From Erythrobacter sp. F6033 (GTDB taxonomy: Bacteria; Pseudomonadota; Alphaproteobacteria; Sphingomonadales; Sphingomonadaceae): a stretch of DNA of 64,000 bases. Shown in pieces: positions 55,353 through 64,000 of this stretch. The notes under the pieces were generated by a model. The model did not search any database and was not told the origin of the DNA. It saw only the letters and a program-made list of their open reading frames with translations. Every line of letters starts with the position of its first letter. Within the stretch, counting starts at the first letter, position 1. The DNA is taken from contig NZ_JALKAZ010000001.1 of assembly GCF_023016005.1 (NCBI RefSeq), forward strand, positions 1,426,001 to 1,490,000. The letters are read 5' to 3'. Position numbers and translations under genes: made by a program.

Positions 55353-56537
55353 ATGTTTTTCAACTTTATGGATGAACTGCGCGAAGCAGGCATTGGCGCA
55401 AGTTTCAAAGAACACCTCACGCTTCTCGAAGCGCTTGAAAAAGACGTGATCGAGCAGACGCCCGAGGCTTTCTATTACCTGAGCCGCGCGACCTTTGTGA
55501 AAGACGAAGGGATGCTGGATCGGTTTGATCAGGTTTTTCACAAAGTTTTCAAAGGTATTATGTCCGATTATGCACAGAACCCGGTCGATATTCCTGAGGA
55601 TTGGCTGAAGAACGTTGCCGAGAAATTCCTCACCGAAGAGGAAATGGCCGAGATCGAAAAGCTTGGCGATTGGGACGATATCATGGAGACGCTCAAGAAG
55701 CGTCTCGAAGAACAAGAAAAGCGGCATGAGGGCGGCAACAAATGGATTGGAACAGGCGGCACATCGCCGTTTGGTAACTCAGGTTACAATCCCGAAGGCG
55801 TGCGCATAGGCGGCGAGAGCAAGCACAAGCGGGCGATCAAAGTTTGGGAAAAACGGGAATTCAAGAACCTCGACAGCACTAAGGAGTTGGGCACCCGCAA
55901 TATCAAAATGGCTTTGCGCCGATTGCGCCGATTTGCACGCGAAGGTGCGGCGGACGAGCTTGACTTAGACGCTACGATTGATGGCACAGCAAAGCAGGGT
56001 TGGCTCGATATTCACATGCGCCCTGAACGACACAATGCGGTGAAGCTGTTGCTGTTTCTGGATGTCGGCGGATCAATGGACCCCTTCATCAAGCTTTGCG
56101 AAGAGCTATTCAGCGCGGCAAACGCTGAGTTTAAAAACCTCGAATTTTTCTACTTTCACAACTGCCTTTATGAGGGTGTTTGGAAGGACAACAAGCGGCG
56201 ATGGCAAGAGCGCACCAAGGTTTGGGATGTGCTCCACAAATACGGCCATGACTACAAAGTGATCTTTGTCGGCGATGCTGCGATGAGCCCCTATGAAATC
56301 ACGCATCCCGGCGGCAGCGTTGAACATATGAACGAAGAAGCTGGTGCCGTGTGGATGCAGCGTGTCACGAACACATATCCGGCAACCGTTTGGCTTAATC
56401 CCGTGCCTGAAAAGCAATGGAGTTATTCGCAATCGACCAAGATGATGAAAGAGCTGGTCAATGATCGGATGTATCCACTGACGCTCGAAGGTCTGGAAGA
56501 TGCCACGCGGGAGCTAAGCCGCAAGCAGGGGCACTGA
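55353..56537 (+). CDS. VWA-domain protein (CoxE-like), probable MoxR partner
   Basis: 394 residues from MFFNFMDELREAG. The VWA domain has a MIDAS-type D237-V-G-G-S241 (FLDVGGSMDPF) in which the usual first Ser is replaced by Gly. The N-terminal 200 residues are helical and charged. CoxE/VWA proteins act together with MoxR ATPases; the ATPase gene is 3 kb upstream in the same direction. An upstream in-frame extension of 16 codons is not supported. Confidence 0.88.
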   Translation: MFFNFMDELREAGIGASFKEHLTLLEALEKDVIEQTPEAFYYLSRATFVKDEGMLDRFDQVFHKVFKGIMSDYAQNPVDIPEDWLKNVAEKFLTEEEMAEIEKLGDWDDIMETLKKRLEEQEKRHEGGNKWIGTGGTSPFGNSGYNPEGVRIGGESKHKRAIKVWEKREFKNLDSTKELGTRNIKMALRRLRRFAREGAADELDLDATIDGTAKQGWLDIHMRPERHNAVKLLLFLDVGGSMDPFIKLCEELFSAANAEFKNLEFFYFHNCLYEGVWKDNKRRWQERTKVWDVLHKYGHDYKVIFVGDAAMSPYEITHPGGSVEHMNEEAGAVWMQRVTNTYPATVWLNPVPEKQWSYSQSTKMMKELVNDRMYPLTLEGLEDATRELSRKQGH

Positions 56538-56595
56538 TACAGAATCGAGATTTTCTCCTGCTTGTGATAGTGAGCAATCTGACTGGGAGGTCGAA

Positions 56596-57030
56596 ATGCA
56601 CTTTTGGAAAATCCTTGGCATCGTACCGCTAATTTCAACTCAGTCTCTGGCTGCAGAGCCTGTTGTGCCATTGCCGCTCGACAACCCCGCTTTTATGCAC
56701 CCTGCCAAGCCGTGGGTTTCAGTTGAAGATGCTGTGCAGGGGGATGCTGCCTACACTGTGCAAGAGGGCGTAACAAAAATTTCGCCACGAGATCAGCGTG
56801 TTTGTCAGGACTCTCTTTCAACTGCTCAGGATCAGGCGCAAGAATCTGTTGAACTCCCGTCGGTCAAGCCGGAGAAGATATCGCCGGATAAGCCTCATTT
56901 GATCTATGCAGTTGATCATAGGCAGAATGGTTGTTCCATGATGGTCATGAAGAGCATTCCAGGAGGTATAAGGCCGCTACCCGATAAGCCTGCTACTCCT
57001 CAGCTCCGCCATAAAGCCGAAACCGATTAA
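56596..57030 (+). CDS. Small secreted protein of unknown function
   Basis: 144 residues. Signal peptide about 1-19 (ending SLAA). Mature part is low in hydrophobics, with two Cys (RVCQD and NGCSMM) that could form a disulfide, and many Pro/Gln. GGGAGG precedes the ATG. Its stop overlaps the stop of the convergent NamZ gene. No family recognised. Confidence 0.6.
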   Translation: MHFWKILGIVPLISTQSLAAEPVVPLPLDNPAFMHPAKPWVSVEDAVQGDAAYTVQEGVTKISPRDQRVCQDSLSTAQDQAQESVELPSVKPEKISPDKPHLIYAVDHRQNGCSMMVMKSIPGGIRPLPDKPATPQLRHKAETD

Positions 57031-58229
57031 TAAAGCAGGTGCTCCCGCACTGTCTGCACCCATGCCGCTTCGTCGTGTGAGGCAAGCGTTTCGAGATCAT
57101 CGGGCGCCGAGTTCGGATCATCGACCCATTCGCGCAGCGACGGACCGCCGTTGATCACATCAATCGCAAGGACGTCGTTGGTGTATTCATACTTGAAGTC
57201 GGTCCCACGCCACAGCTCATAGGCGGGATAAAGCCGCCGGATCGCTTTGAAAGCCAGCGCTTGCAGTCGCCATGGTTTGAAAGCGTCGTGATCATAATGC
57301 GGACCTTCCGCGTGGATCATCAATGCATTACACAGCTTTCCTGAGTGCTTGTGAAAGGTCGGCTCAAACCAGCAATCGCGCAAGATGCACCCGTCCATCC
57401 AATGCGGGGCGATACTCTGCATCTCTTGAAGCACCGCCTTTGCATCGATGTCTGGCGCTCCAAAAAGCACTTCAAGCGGGCGCGTCGTCCCCCTGCCCTC
57501 GCTCACTGTAGCGCCCTCGATCATAACGGTCCCGGCATATGCGCGCGCCATGTTTACACTCGCGGCATTGGGTGAAGGATTGATCCACACTCGCGAAAGT
57601 GGCCAACCATGGCCTTCATCATCCGGTTTCCAGCCATCCATGGCCACAACACGATAGTTCACATCAAGATCAAAATGCGAAACGAACCAATGCCCCATCT
57701 CACCAAGGGTTAGCCCGTGCCGCATCGGCATCGGCGCCGCGCCCACGAAGCTTTCATTACCCGGCACGAGCAAAGTACCTTCGACGGGACGGCCCGCAGG
57801 ATTGGGGCGATCCAGCACCCAGACATCTTTTCCGTGCTTTGCGGCCTCTTCAAGTAGGTAAAGCAGCGTCGTTACGAACGTGTAGATGCGGCAGCCGAGA
57901 TCTTGCAGGTCGAATAGGAACACATCCGCGCTCGACATCATTTGCCCCGCAGGCCGGCGCACCTCCCCGTAAAGCGAGAAGATCGGAATGCCGTAATGCG
58001 GATCCATTTCATCCGCCGTTTCGACCATATTGTCCTGCTTATCTCCCTTCAGTCCGTGCTGAGGTCCAAACGCGCTGGAAATGTTAACGCCCGCTTCGAT
58101 CAATGCGTCGAGGCTATGCGTCAGGCCTTCCGTTACACTCGCAGGATGGGCAACCAGAGCAACGCGCTTACCGTCGAGTTCGGAAAGCAGCTGAGGGTCG
58201 GCTAGGAGGCGATCAATTCCAAATTTCAT
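57027..58229 (-). CDS. namZ: Exo-beta-N-acetylmuramidase NamZ-like (DUF1343, GH171)
   Basis: 400 residues. GKRVALVAHPASVT ... GVNISSAFGPQHGLKGD ... VFLFDLQDLGCRIYTFVTTLLYLL ... VLDRPNPAGR are the conserved DUF1343 blocks. NamZ enzymes remove terminal MurNAc from peptidoglycan. No signal peptide is visible at MKFGIDRLL, which points to a cytoplasmic cell-wall recycling role or a missed upstream start. Confidence 0.85.
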   Translation of the reverse strand: MKFGIDRLLADPQLLSELDGKRVALVAHPASVTEGLTHSLDALIEAGVNISSAFGPQHGLKGDKQDNMVETADEMDPHYGIPIFSLYGEVRRPAGQMMSSADVFLFDLQDLGCRIYTFVTTLLYLLEEAAKHGKDVWVLDRPNPAGRPVEGTLLVPGNESFVGAAPMPMRHGLTLGEMGHWFVSHFDLDVNYRVVAMDGWKPDDEGHGWPLSRVWINPSPNAASVNMARAYAGTVMIEGATVSEGRGTTRPLEVLFGAPDIDAKAVLQEMQSIAPHWMDGCILRDCWFEPTFHKHSGKLCNALMIHAEGPHYDHDAFKPWRLQALAFKAIRRLYPAYELWRGTDFKYEYTNDVLAIDVINGGPSLREWVDDPNSAPDDLETLASHDEAAWVQTVREHLLY

Positions 58230-58361
58230 GGTTGTTGGATTGGAACAGCGTAGTCACAAACGCAATGGTGTTTCAGCCAGTGCAAACACAAGAAAACCGG
58301 ATCGTCGGAAATGTCGTGATCGAGCAAGTCCTATGGCGCTCGCCTGCGCAATGCACACGTC

Positions 58362-58877
58362 CTAGCGATCGACTATCATTGATCGGCACGCTTCGCTGTG
58401 AAATTCAGGCTTTCCAGGCGCAAATGCGAGCGCCCAGTATTGCAGCCCGCCATCCGCGTGTTCGACAACCGCGTTTAGGGCAACCTGCGCCGGAACAGCC
58501 AAATCGCACATGATCCCAGCTTTCAATACAAGCTCATGATCACTCTTCGAACAGGAGACTGACATGCCTGTAACGTCGCCATCGCGCATACCATCACGAA
58601 ATCCGTCAAAGTCATAACAGGCCCACTGGCTGGAGGGTGACAGATTGAATTCCCGATAGCTTGATCCGCCAATCGGCTGCCAAAAAATTTCGAAGCAAGT
58701 CGACTTCCAAAGATTGTCCGTTCTTCCGGACGAGGAATAATCGGGCACTTTGATGCCTGCGATGGATCCGTCTAGCCGGAATTCCGCCTCGCAACCCATC
58801 ATATTGGGCTGAAGGGACGCAGTAACGGAGCGGATCGGACCCAGATCACATGTCTGGTGGAGCATAAGCGGTTGCAT
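58362..58877 (-). CDS. DOMON-like domain protein
   Basis: 171 residues without signal peptide. The sequence (CEAEFRLDGSIAGIKVP ... STCFEIFWQPIGGSSYREFNLSPSSQWACYDFDGFRDGM) matches the DOMON-like family of uncharacterised proteobacterial proteins, related to carbohydrate/heme-binding DOMON domains. Located 132 bp after namZ on the same strand. Ligand unknown. Confidence 0.72.
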   Translation of the reverse strand: MQPLMLHQTCDLGPIRSVTASLQPNMMGCEAEFRLDGSIAGIKVPDYSSSGRTDNLWKSTCFEIFWQPIGGSSYREFNLSPSSQWACYDFDGFRDGMRDGDVTGMSVSCSKSDHELVLKAGIMCDLAVPAQVALNAVVEHADGGLQYWALAFAPGKPEFHSEACRSMIVDR

Positions 58878-58954
58878 CGGCGCACTATTGCCTTTCGAAA
58901 GTTGTCGGACAAGCCCTTCCCCCGTACAGCCCCCGCTGTTAAGCGCGAAACACT

Positions 58955-60187
58955 ATGAACGAGAATTACGAATCCGATCTGCTGCGCCTTCTTGAAGAGC
59001 GCGGATACATCCATCAAGTCACCGACGCGGGCGCTTTGGACCAGCTTGCGCAGAAGAAGGTGATCCCAGGGTATATCGGTTTTGATGCGACCGCTCCGAG
59101 CCTACACATCGGGAGCCTAGTGCAAATCATGATGCTGCGCCGTCTTCAACAGGCGGGCCACAAGCCGATCGTCGTGATGGGCGGAGGAACCACCAAAGTT
59201 GGCGATCCCTCTGGCAAAGACGAAAGTCGTAAATTGCTGACCCCGGATGTGATCGACGAAAACATCGCATCCATACGAACGGTTTTTGAAAAACTGCTCA
59301 CCTTTGGCGATGGGCCCACCGACGCCGTGATGGTCAACAATGACGAGTGGCTATCCCAATTGAGTTATGTCGAAATGCTCCGAGATGTAGGGCCGCATTT
59401 TACGATCAACCGTATGCTCACTTTCGATTCCGTCCGCCTGCGCCTTGACAGAGAGCAACCGCTGACCTTTCTCGAATTCAACTACATGATCCTGCAAGCT
59501 TACGACTTTCTTGAACTTGCCCGCCGTTATGACTGCCAATTGCAGATGGGCGGTTCGGATCAATGGGGCAACATCGTGAACGGCATGGAGCTGGGCCGCC
59601 GGATGGAACAGCGCGAGCTCTATGGTCTCACCACCCCGTTGCTCACCACTGCAGACGGCGCGAAGATGGGCAAGACAGCGGCTGGCGCTGTTTGGCTCAA
59701 TGAAGACCAACTCCCGGCATATGACTTCTGGCAATACTGGCGCAATTGCGACGACCGGGATGTCGGACGTTTCTTACGTCTTTTCACAGACATGCCGCTT
59801 AATGAGATTGCGAAACTAGAGACGCTCGAGGGTGCGGACATTAACGATGCGAAAATCGTCCTAGCGAATGAAGTGACCAAGCTCGTTCGTGGTGAAGCAG
59901 CGGCTGTGGCTGCAGAATCTACTGCCAAGGAGACTTTCGCGGGCGGCGGCGCCGGTGAAGACCTTCCAACCTTGGCAGTCGGCGAGGATGGCATGCGGGT
60001 GGGCGCGGTGCTGACTGAGCTCGGCTTCACTGCATCAAACAAAGAAGCAAAGCGCAAACTTGCCGAAGGTGCAGTCAAGCTGGAGGATGAGGCGGTCAGC
60101 GATCCAGCATTTGTAGTCGCGCCAAAGGCAGGCCAAACCCTGAAATTAAGCCTTGGTAAGAAGAAGCACGCACTCGTCACTGTCTGA
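58955..60187 (+). CDS. tyrS: Tyrosyl-tRNA synthetase
   Basis: 410 residues. HIGS at 51-54 replaces HIGH, as in bacterial TyrRS, and KMGKT at about 237-241 is the KMSKS equivalent. The C-terminal S4 RNA-binding domain ([27 protein letters not shown]) is present. Divergent from the DOMON-like gene by 77 bp. Confidence 0.97.
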   Translation: MNENYESDLLRLLEERGYIHQVTDAGALDQLAQKKVIPGYIGFDATAPSLHIGSLVQIMMLRRLQQAGHKPIVVMGGGTTKVGDPSGKDESRKLLTPDVIDENIASIRTVFEKLLTFGDGPTDAVMVNNDEWLSQLSYVEMLRDVGPHFTINRMLTFDSVRLRLDREQPLTFLEFNYMILQAYDFLELARRYDCQLQMGGSDQWGNIVNGMELGRRMEQRELYGLTTPLLTTADGAKMGKTAAGAVWLNEDQLPAYDFWQYWRNCDDRDVGRFLRLFTDMPLNEIAKLETLEGADINDAKIVLANEVTKLVRGEAAAVAAESTAKETFAGGGAGEDLPTLAVGEDGMRVGAVLTELGFTASNKEAKRKLAEGAVKLEDEAVSDPAFVVAPKAGQTLKLSLGKKKHALVTV

Positions 60188-60291
60188 CGTTCCCTACCCC
60201 GCGCATAACTTTCTCTTACGCAGCTTTACCAATTATCAGCCTTTCTCCCTCATTAGGGACGCTACGGAATGATTTTGGAGGGTCTTCGCCT

Positions 60292-60630
60292 GTGGCTGCC
60301 GGAGCAAATTTAAGCGTTACTGATCTGCGCCGTGCGGCGCGTCATCCGGTGGATTTTCCGGTTATTGTCGAGCATTTTCGGCATGGCGACCTGAACCTTC
60401 ATATCAGCAATCTTTCCGCGCATGGCTTTATGGTCGATGATTCGGAGAACCTAGGTCGCGGCGATCGCGTTATGATTCGCCTACCTATCGTCGGACGTAT
60501 TGAAGCCTATGTTATCTGGACCCGCGACAACCGCGCCGGCTTCCAATTCGAACGTATCATCCGGCTGGATGACTTCGTCGATATTATCGACACGTTGCAG
60601 CCGAATCCGCGCCTGCGCCGGAACCGCTAA
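60292..60630 (+). CDS. PilZ-domain protein (c-di-GMP receptor type)
   Basis: 112 residues, single PilZ domain. Both binding motifs are present: RRAAR (R13xxxR17) and NLSAHG (N-x-S-x-x-G). GTG start after GGAGGG. It is a candidate effector for the c-di-GMP made or broken by the GGDEF-EAL protein at 9.2 kb, although they are far apart. Confidence 0.85.
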   Translation: MAAGANLSVTDLRRAARHPVDFPVIVEHFRHGDLNLHISNLSAHGFMVDDSENLGRGDRVMIRLPIVGRIEAYVIWTRDNRAGFQFERIIRLDDFVDIIDTLQPNPRLRRNR

Positions 60631-60703
60631 GGCATAGCTGCCCTAATCGGTCGCACAGTTTAGCTGGGTTGGCAGCATCCCCGCAGCCTGTCATGGCGAT
60701 GCT

Positions 60704-62014
60704 GTGACCGACACCGACGCCTCCTCACAAGTTCACCCGTTCCGGGTTCCTAATTTCCGCGCTTACTGGATAAGCCGCTTTTCAATGACGCTGGCGCAAT
60801 ACGCCATGCTCCTCATCATTGGTTGGCAGACATACAACATCGCGCGCGATGGCGGGATGAGTATCGCGGAGGCTTCAGGGCAATTGGCTCTCATCGGCCT
60901 ACTACAATTCCTACCGCTTTTCGTTCTCACACCATTTTCGGGCTTAGCAGCAGACCGATTTGATCGGCGCGCTTTGGGGCGCCTTACAGTTTTGCTCCAA
61001 TTGATCTGTGCTGCGGTGCTGGCCTGGACAACGTGGAACGGAGTGATTTCCATCCCGGTCTTGTTCGGCGTGGCGATCGTGCTCGGCATTGCGAGAGGCT
61101 TCGCTGGGCCTGCTCTGTCTGCACTCGCACCGAACCTGGTCCCGAAAGCCATATTGCCAACCGCAATCGCGCTCTCTTCGATCGCGTGGCAAGTGGGTAT
61201 GATTGGCGGTCCTGCACTTGGCGGGTATCTCTACTCAATTGGTCCCGCCCTACCCTATGCGGTTGCAGCGGGTCTTTTTGCTGTCTCCATGGTCGCTCTC
61301 AGCCTCATTGGCAAAGTGCCCCAACCTGCCGTGAAGAAAGACCAGCGCCCGATTGGAGCAATCGTCGATGGCGCGCGTTATGTGGTTCAGAACAAGATGG
61401 TGCTTGGCGCGATCACGCTCGACCTATTCGCCGTGTTCCTGGCCGGAGCAACCGCGCTATTCCCGGTCTATGCCCGCGACATTCTGCAAGTTGGCGAAAC
61501 CGGCCTCAGCCAATTGGCGATGGCACCGGCCATCGGGGCAGCGATTACAGCGCTCTTCTTCTCATTCCGTCCAATCGCAACAAATGTCGGTCCGAAAATG
61601 CTTTGGGCTGTGGCTCTCTTTGGAGTCGCGACAATTGTCTTTGGAATATCAAAGTCGATGCCACTCAGCCTCGCGATGCTCTTCATCGTAGGAGCGGCGG
61701 ATATGTTTAGTGTTTATATCCGCCAATCATTGATTCAGCTTCACACACCGGATGATAAACGTGGGCGAGTGTCATCGGTTAGTTTGCTGACGATTAGCGC
61801 ATCCAACGAAGGCGGCGACTTTTTCTCGGGCACACTCGCCTTTCTGATTGGACCAGTTGCGGCCGTTGTTGTCGGCGGAATCGGTGCAATTGTAACCGTT
61901 GGCCTATGGAGCCGCGTATTCCCTGTACTGCGGACGACAAAGACCTTCGATCCGCCTGACAATTTGCTAGAAGACGATCAGAACAAAATTGAAAAGAACC
62001 CTCAGGAGGCCTGA
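60704..62014 (+). CDS. MFS exporter, EntS/MdfA-like
   Basis: 436 residues, about 12 membrane segments. N-terminal [19 protein letters not shown] and [19 protein letters not shown] (MFS motif A-like). The architecture is like the EntS/NreB-type multidrug/siderophore exporters. GTG start; no strong ribosome site. Followed 2 bp later by cysK, so it may be co-transcribed with it. Confidence 0.82.
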   Translation: MTDTDASSQVHPFRVPNFRAYWISRFSMTLAQYAMLLIIGWQTYNIARDGGMSIAEASGQLALIGLLQFLPLFVLTPFSGLAADRFDRRALGRLTVLLQLICAAVLAWTTWNGVISIPVLFGVAIVLGIARGFAGPALSALAPNLVPKAILPTAIALSSIAWQVGMIGGPALGGYLYSIGPALPYAVAAGLFAVSMVALSLIGKVPQPAVKKDQRPIGAIVDGARYVVQNKMVLGAITLDLFAVFLAGATALFPVYARDILQVGETGLSQLAMAPAIGAAITALFFSFRPIATNVGPKMLWAVALFGVATIVFGISKSMPLSLAMLFIVGAADMFSVYIRQSLIQLHTPDDKRGRVSSVSLLTISASNEGGDFFSGTLAFLIGPVAAVVVGGIGAIVTVGLWSRVFPVLRTTKTFDPPDNLLEDDQNKIEKNPQEA

Positions 62015-62015
62015 C

Positions 62016-62936
62016 ATGAAAGCCAACAGCATTCTCGAAACGATTGGTAACACCCCGCATATCCGCCTTTCGCGGATGTTTCCCGATCACGAAGTGTGGC
62101 TCAAGTCTGAGCGTTCGAATCCCGGCGGCTCCATCAAGGACCGTATCGCGCTTGCTATGGTCGAAGACGCAGAAGCGACAGGTAAGTTGAAACCGGGTGG
62201 CACGATTGTTGAACCCACCAGCGGCAACACAGGCATCGGCTTGGCAATGGTCGCGGCAGTTAAGGGTTATAAACTCGTATTGGTCATGCCGGAGAGCATG
62301 TCTGTCGAGCGTCGCCGGTTGATGCTTGCTTATGGTGCCACCTTCGACCTGACTCCGAAGGAAAAGGGTATGAAGGGCGCGATCGAGCGCGCTACTGAAA
62401 TCGTTAGTGGGAACGATGGCGCTTGGATGCCAAGCCAGTTTGAAAATCCAGCGAACGTAAACGTGCACACGCGGACGACGGCGAAAGAGATTCTAGCTGA
62501 TTTCGCTGATGCGCCTGTCGATGTGATGATTACCGGCGTAGGCACAGGCGGACATCTCACCGGATGCGCTGAAGAGCTGAAGAAACACTGGAGCGATTTC
62601 AAGGCCTATGCGGTTGAGCCAGAGGGGTCTCCTGTGATCAATGGCGGTTCACCCGGCCCTCACCCGATCCAAGGCATCGGTGCTGGTTTTATACCTGACA
62701 ATCTTCATACCGATGCAATCGATGGTGCGATCACCGTTGATCCAGCAGATGCCAAGGAAATGGCTCGACGCGCTGCGCGGGAAGAAGGCATGCTGATCGG
62801 CATTTCTTCGGGCGCTACACTCGCCGCGATTGCTAAGAAGCTGCCAGATCTTCCTGCTGGCTCACGCGTTCTCGGCTTTAATTACGACACTGGCGAACGA
62901 TACCTGTCGGTACCCGAATTCTTGCCAGTCGAGTAA
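62016..62936 (+). CDS. cysK: Cysteine synthase (O-acetylserine sulfhydrylase A)
   Basis: 306 residues. PLP lysine K41 in [30 protein letters not shown] and [10 protein letters not shown] are conserved. CAGGAGG precedes the ATG. Last step of cysteine biosynthesis from sulfide. Confidence 0.96.
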   Translation: MKANSILETIGNTPHIRLSRMFPDHEVWLKSERSNPGGSIKDRIALAMVEDAEATGKLKPGGTIVEPTSGNTGIGLAMVAAVKGYKLVLVMPESMSVERRRLMLAYGATFDLTPKEKGMKGAIERATEIVSGNDGAWMPSQFENPANVNVHTRTTAKEILADFADAPVDVMITGVGTGGHLTGCAEELKKHWSDFKAYAVEPEGSPVINGGSPGPHPIQGIGAGFIPDNLHTDAIDGAITVDPADAKEMARRAAREEGMLIGISSGATLAAIAKKLPDLPAGSRVLGFNYDTGERYLSVPEFLPVE

Positions 62937-63086
62937 GTTTGGCTAAGATAGGTTAACGATTGGGTCGCATCTCATCAGGCGGTGAAATTCCACTGGTGAA
63001 GCGATACAAATGCACCCGCATTACTGTTTCGCCATACCTGTTCACCGCTGTCTTGCCGCGCATCCAAAGGCGCGAGAGGGGCGGAT

Positions 63087-63866
63087 ATGGGCTGGACGAA
63101 TGGTTTTGGATTGCTCTCAAAAGATCCTGGTCGGCCGCTGCATTATCGCTTTTTAAAGCGGCAGCGGCACCGGGTGAACGATCAAATTGCTAAGAGTTCG
63201 AAGGTTTCAAATGACCCTGTGATCAATCCGGCGATTTTCGATTGGGCTGCTGGTATAGCCGCCAATTGGAAAACCATCCGGGATGAGGCACTCGCAATCT
63301 ATCAGCATATCGAAGCGATCCCTCCGCTGCGCGAAATCTCGCCAGATCACCGCGGTATTGTGAAAGACAATACATGGCGCAGCTTCTTTCTGATTGGGTA
63401 CGGGCATCGACTAGAAGAGAACATTGCAAGAGCGCCACAAACCGCAAAGCTTGTCAGCCAGATTCCCGGCTTGAATTCCGCCTTCTTCTCAATCCTCGCC
63501 CCCGGTTCCCAAATCACGCCGCATCGCGGCGTTACGAAAGCGTTGATCACTGCTCATTTGGGACTTGTCGTACCCAAAGAGCGCAAGAAATGCTGGATGC
63601 GGGTCGATGATCAGCATCTGTGCTGGCAAAGCGGCAAATGGTTGGTGTTCGATGATACCTACGAACACGAGGTCCAAAACGAAACTGATGAAACTCGGAT
63701 CGTGCTGCTTTGCCAGGTGGAAAGGCCGCTTACCCCTCCTGGCTCATGGCTTGCAGCCGCGCTTATGGGATACGTGCGGCGAAGTCACTTCGTACAGGAA
63801 GCAAAAGACAACCTTTCGGACTGGGAAACCGCATTCGCAAAATCTGAACGGGACGATCATTTCTAA
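63087..63866 (+). CDS. Aspartyl/asparaginyl beta-hydroxylase-family protein
   Basis: 259 residues. The family core has H146 in ITPHRGVTKALITAHLGL and a second His in VFDDTYEHEVQNETDE, fitting the 2-oxoglutarate/Fe(II) His-x-x..His facial triad of the Asp/Asn beta-hydroxylase group (LpxO included). No signal peptide. GAGGGG upstream. The target (a protein residue or lipid A) is not decidable here. Confidence 0.83.
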   Translation: MGWTNGFGLLSKDPGRPLHYRFLKRQRHRVNDQIAKSSKVSNDPVINPAIFDWAAGIAANWKTIRDEALAIYQHIEAIPPLREISPDHRGIVKDNTWRSFFLIGYGHRLEENIARAPQTAKLVSQIPGLNSAFFSILAPGSQITPHRGVTKALITAHLGLVVPKERKKCWMRVDDQHLCWQSGKWLVFDDTYEHEVQNETDETRIVLLCQVERPLTPPGSWLAAALMGYVRRSHFVQEAKDNLSDWETAFAKSERDDHF

Positions 63867-63945
63867 ATAATTGTGAGTAGAGCGCCATAACTTTGCCCTA
63901 TTCGATTACCATCAATGTATTTTCGCAAATTCATTGGGGGTAATT

Positions 63946-64000
63946 GTGAAAGTATTTAAGAAAATTTCTATCGTTAGTGTCGGCATTGCCGTCGCCATGC
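63946..64000 (+). CDS. Start of an exported protein, truncated by the window end
   Basis: A GTG preceded by TTGGGGGT opens a frame beginning VKVFKKISIVSVGIAVAM, which reads like the first part of a signal peptide (positive n-region, hydrophobic h-region). It runs off the window. The 79 bases upstream are AT-rich and may hold its promoter. Confidence 0.5.
   Translation, partial: MKVFKKISIVSVGIAVAM

Noticed and set aside
62960..63010. GGCGGTGAAATTCCACTGGTGA looks like the core of an FMN riboswitch (GGTGAAATTCC...).
   Set aside because: The other conserved RFN helices and the final GTGAGAATCC segment are absent within the 150-bp leader, and the following gene is not a riboflavin gene.

Overview
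The window looks like a contiguous piece of a Sphingomonadales chromosome, probably Erythrobacteraceae. The evidence is protein-level similarity to families and gene orders I know from that group: dacA-tmk-holB-metG, radA-cvpA with alr nearby, hrcA-grpE divergent from rph-rdgB with hemW close by, LpoA-like/rsmI/yraN/gshB, and a PHA-type PhaR repressor. A GTTC-N7-GTTC (alphaproteobacterial LexA type) site and an alphaproteobacterial RpoH-type promoter fit this. Coding density is very high. I see no prophage, IS element or CRISPR array. The one RNA gene found is tRNA-Ser(UGA).

Layout. 1-5.4 kb (minus): a cell-wall and replication operon (dacA, tmk, holB, metG) with an MltB-type transglycosylase upstream. 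5.5 kb: tRNA-Ser. 6-11.8 kb (plus): a large secreted S8 protease/autotransporter with nine tandem 7-residue GDIxxF(W/Y) repeats, then a periplasmic-TPR GGDEF-EAL protein. 11.9-15.4 kb (minus): pyruvate dehydrogenase E2 and E3 with a hotdog thioesterase and an SH3-like lipoprotein between them. 16-27.2 kb (minus): a long co-directional run (radA, cvpA, Fe-S scaffold, MHS transporter, alr, phaR, proS, M28 peptidase, rnr). 27.3-32.3 kb: patatin-like protein, metallo-beta-lactamase-fold hydrolase, DUF6445-like protein, dnaJ. 32.4-38 kb: dnaK, copper chaperone, a vgr-related HExxH protein that lacks a normal start codon, crotonase, grpE, hrcA. 38-42.4 kb: rph, rdgB, CAP lipoprotein, hemW, xerC. 42.4-48.7 kb: an AT-rich orphan gene, gshB, yraN, rsmI, LpoA-like lipoprotein, parE. 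48.7-57 kb: ECF sigma plus membrane partner, serine hydrolase, MoxR ATPase, CXXCH lipoprotein, soluble chemotaxis transducer, VWA protein, small secreted protein. 57-64 kb: NamZ-type muramidase, DOMON-like protein, tyrS, PilZ protein, an exporter, cysK, an Asp/Asn beta-hydroxylase-family protein, and the first bases of a further exported protein.

Most of the window is housekeeping. The parts that deserve attention are the aromatic-zipper-like repeat of the S8 autotransporter, the MoxR/VWA block interrupted by an uncharacterised heme-motif lipoprotein and a chemoreceptor, the ECF sigma with a non-standard membrane partner, the gene with no canonical start near 35.1 kb, and three candidate operators (LexA at radA, PhaR at phaR, RpoH at dnaK). 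All functional calls rest on reading motifs by eye; no database search was possible.
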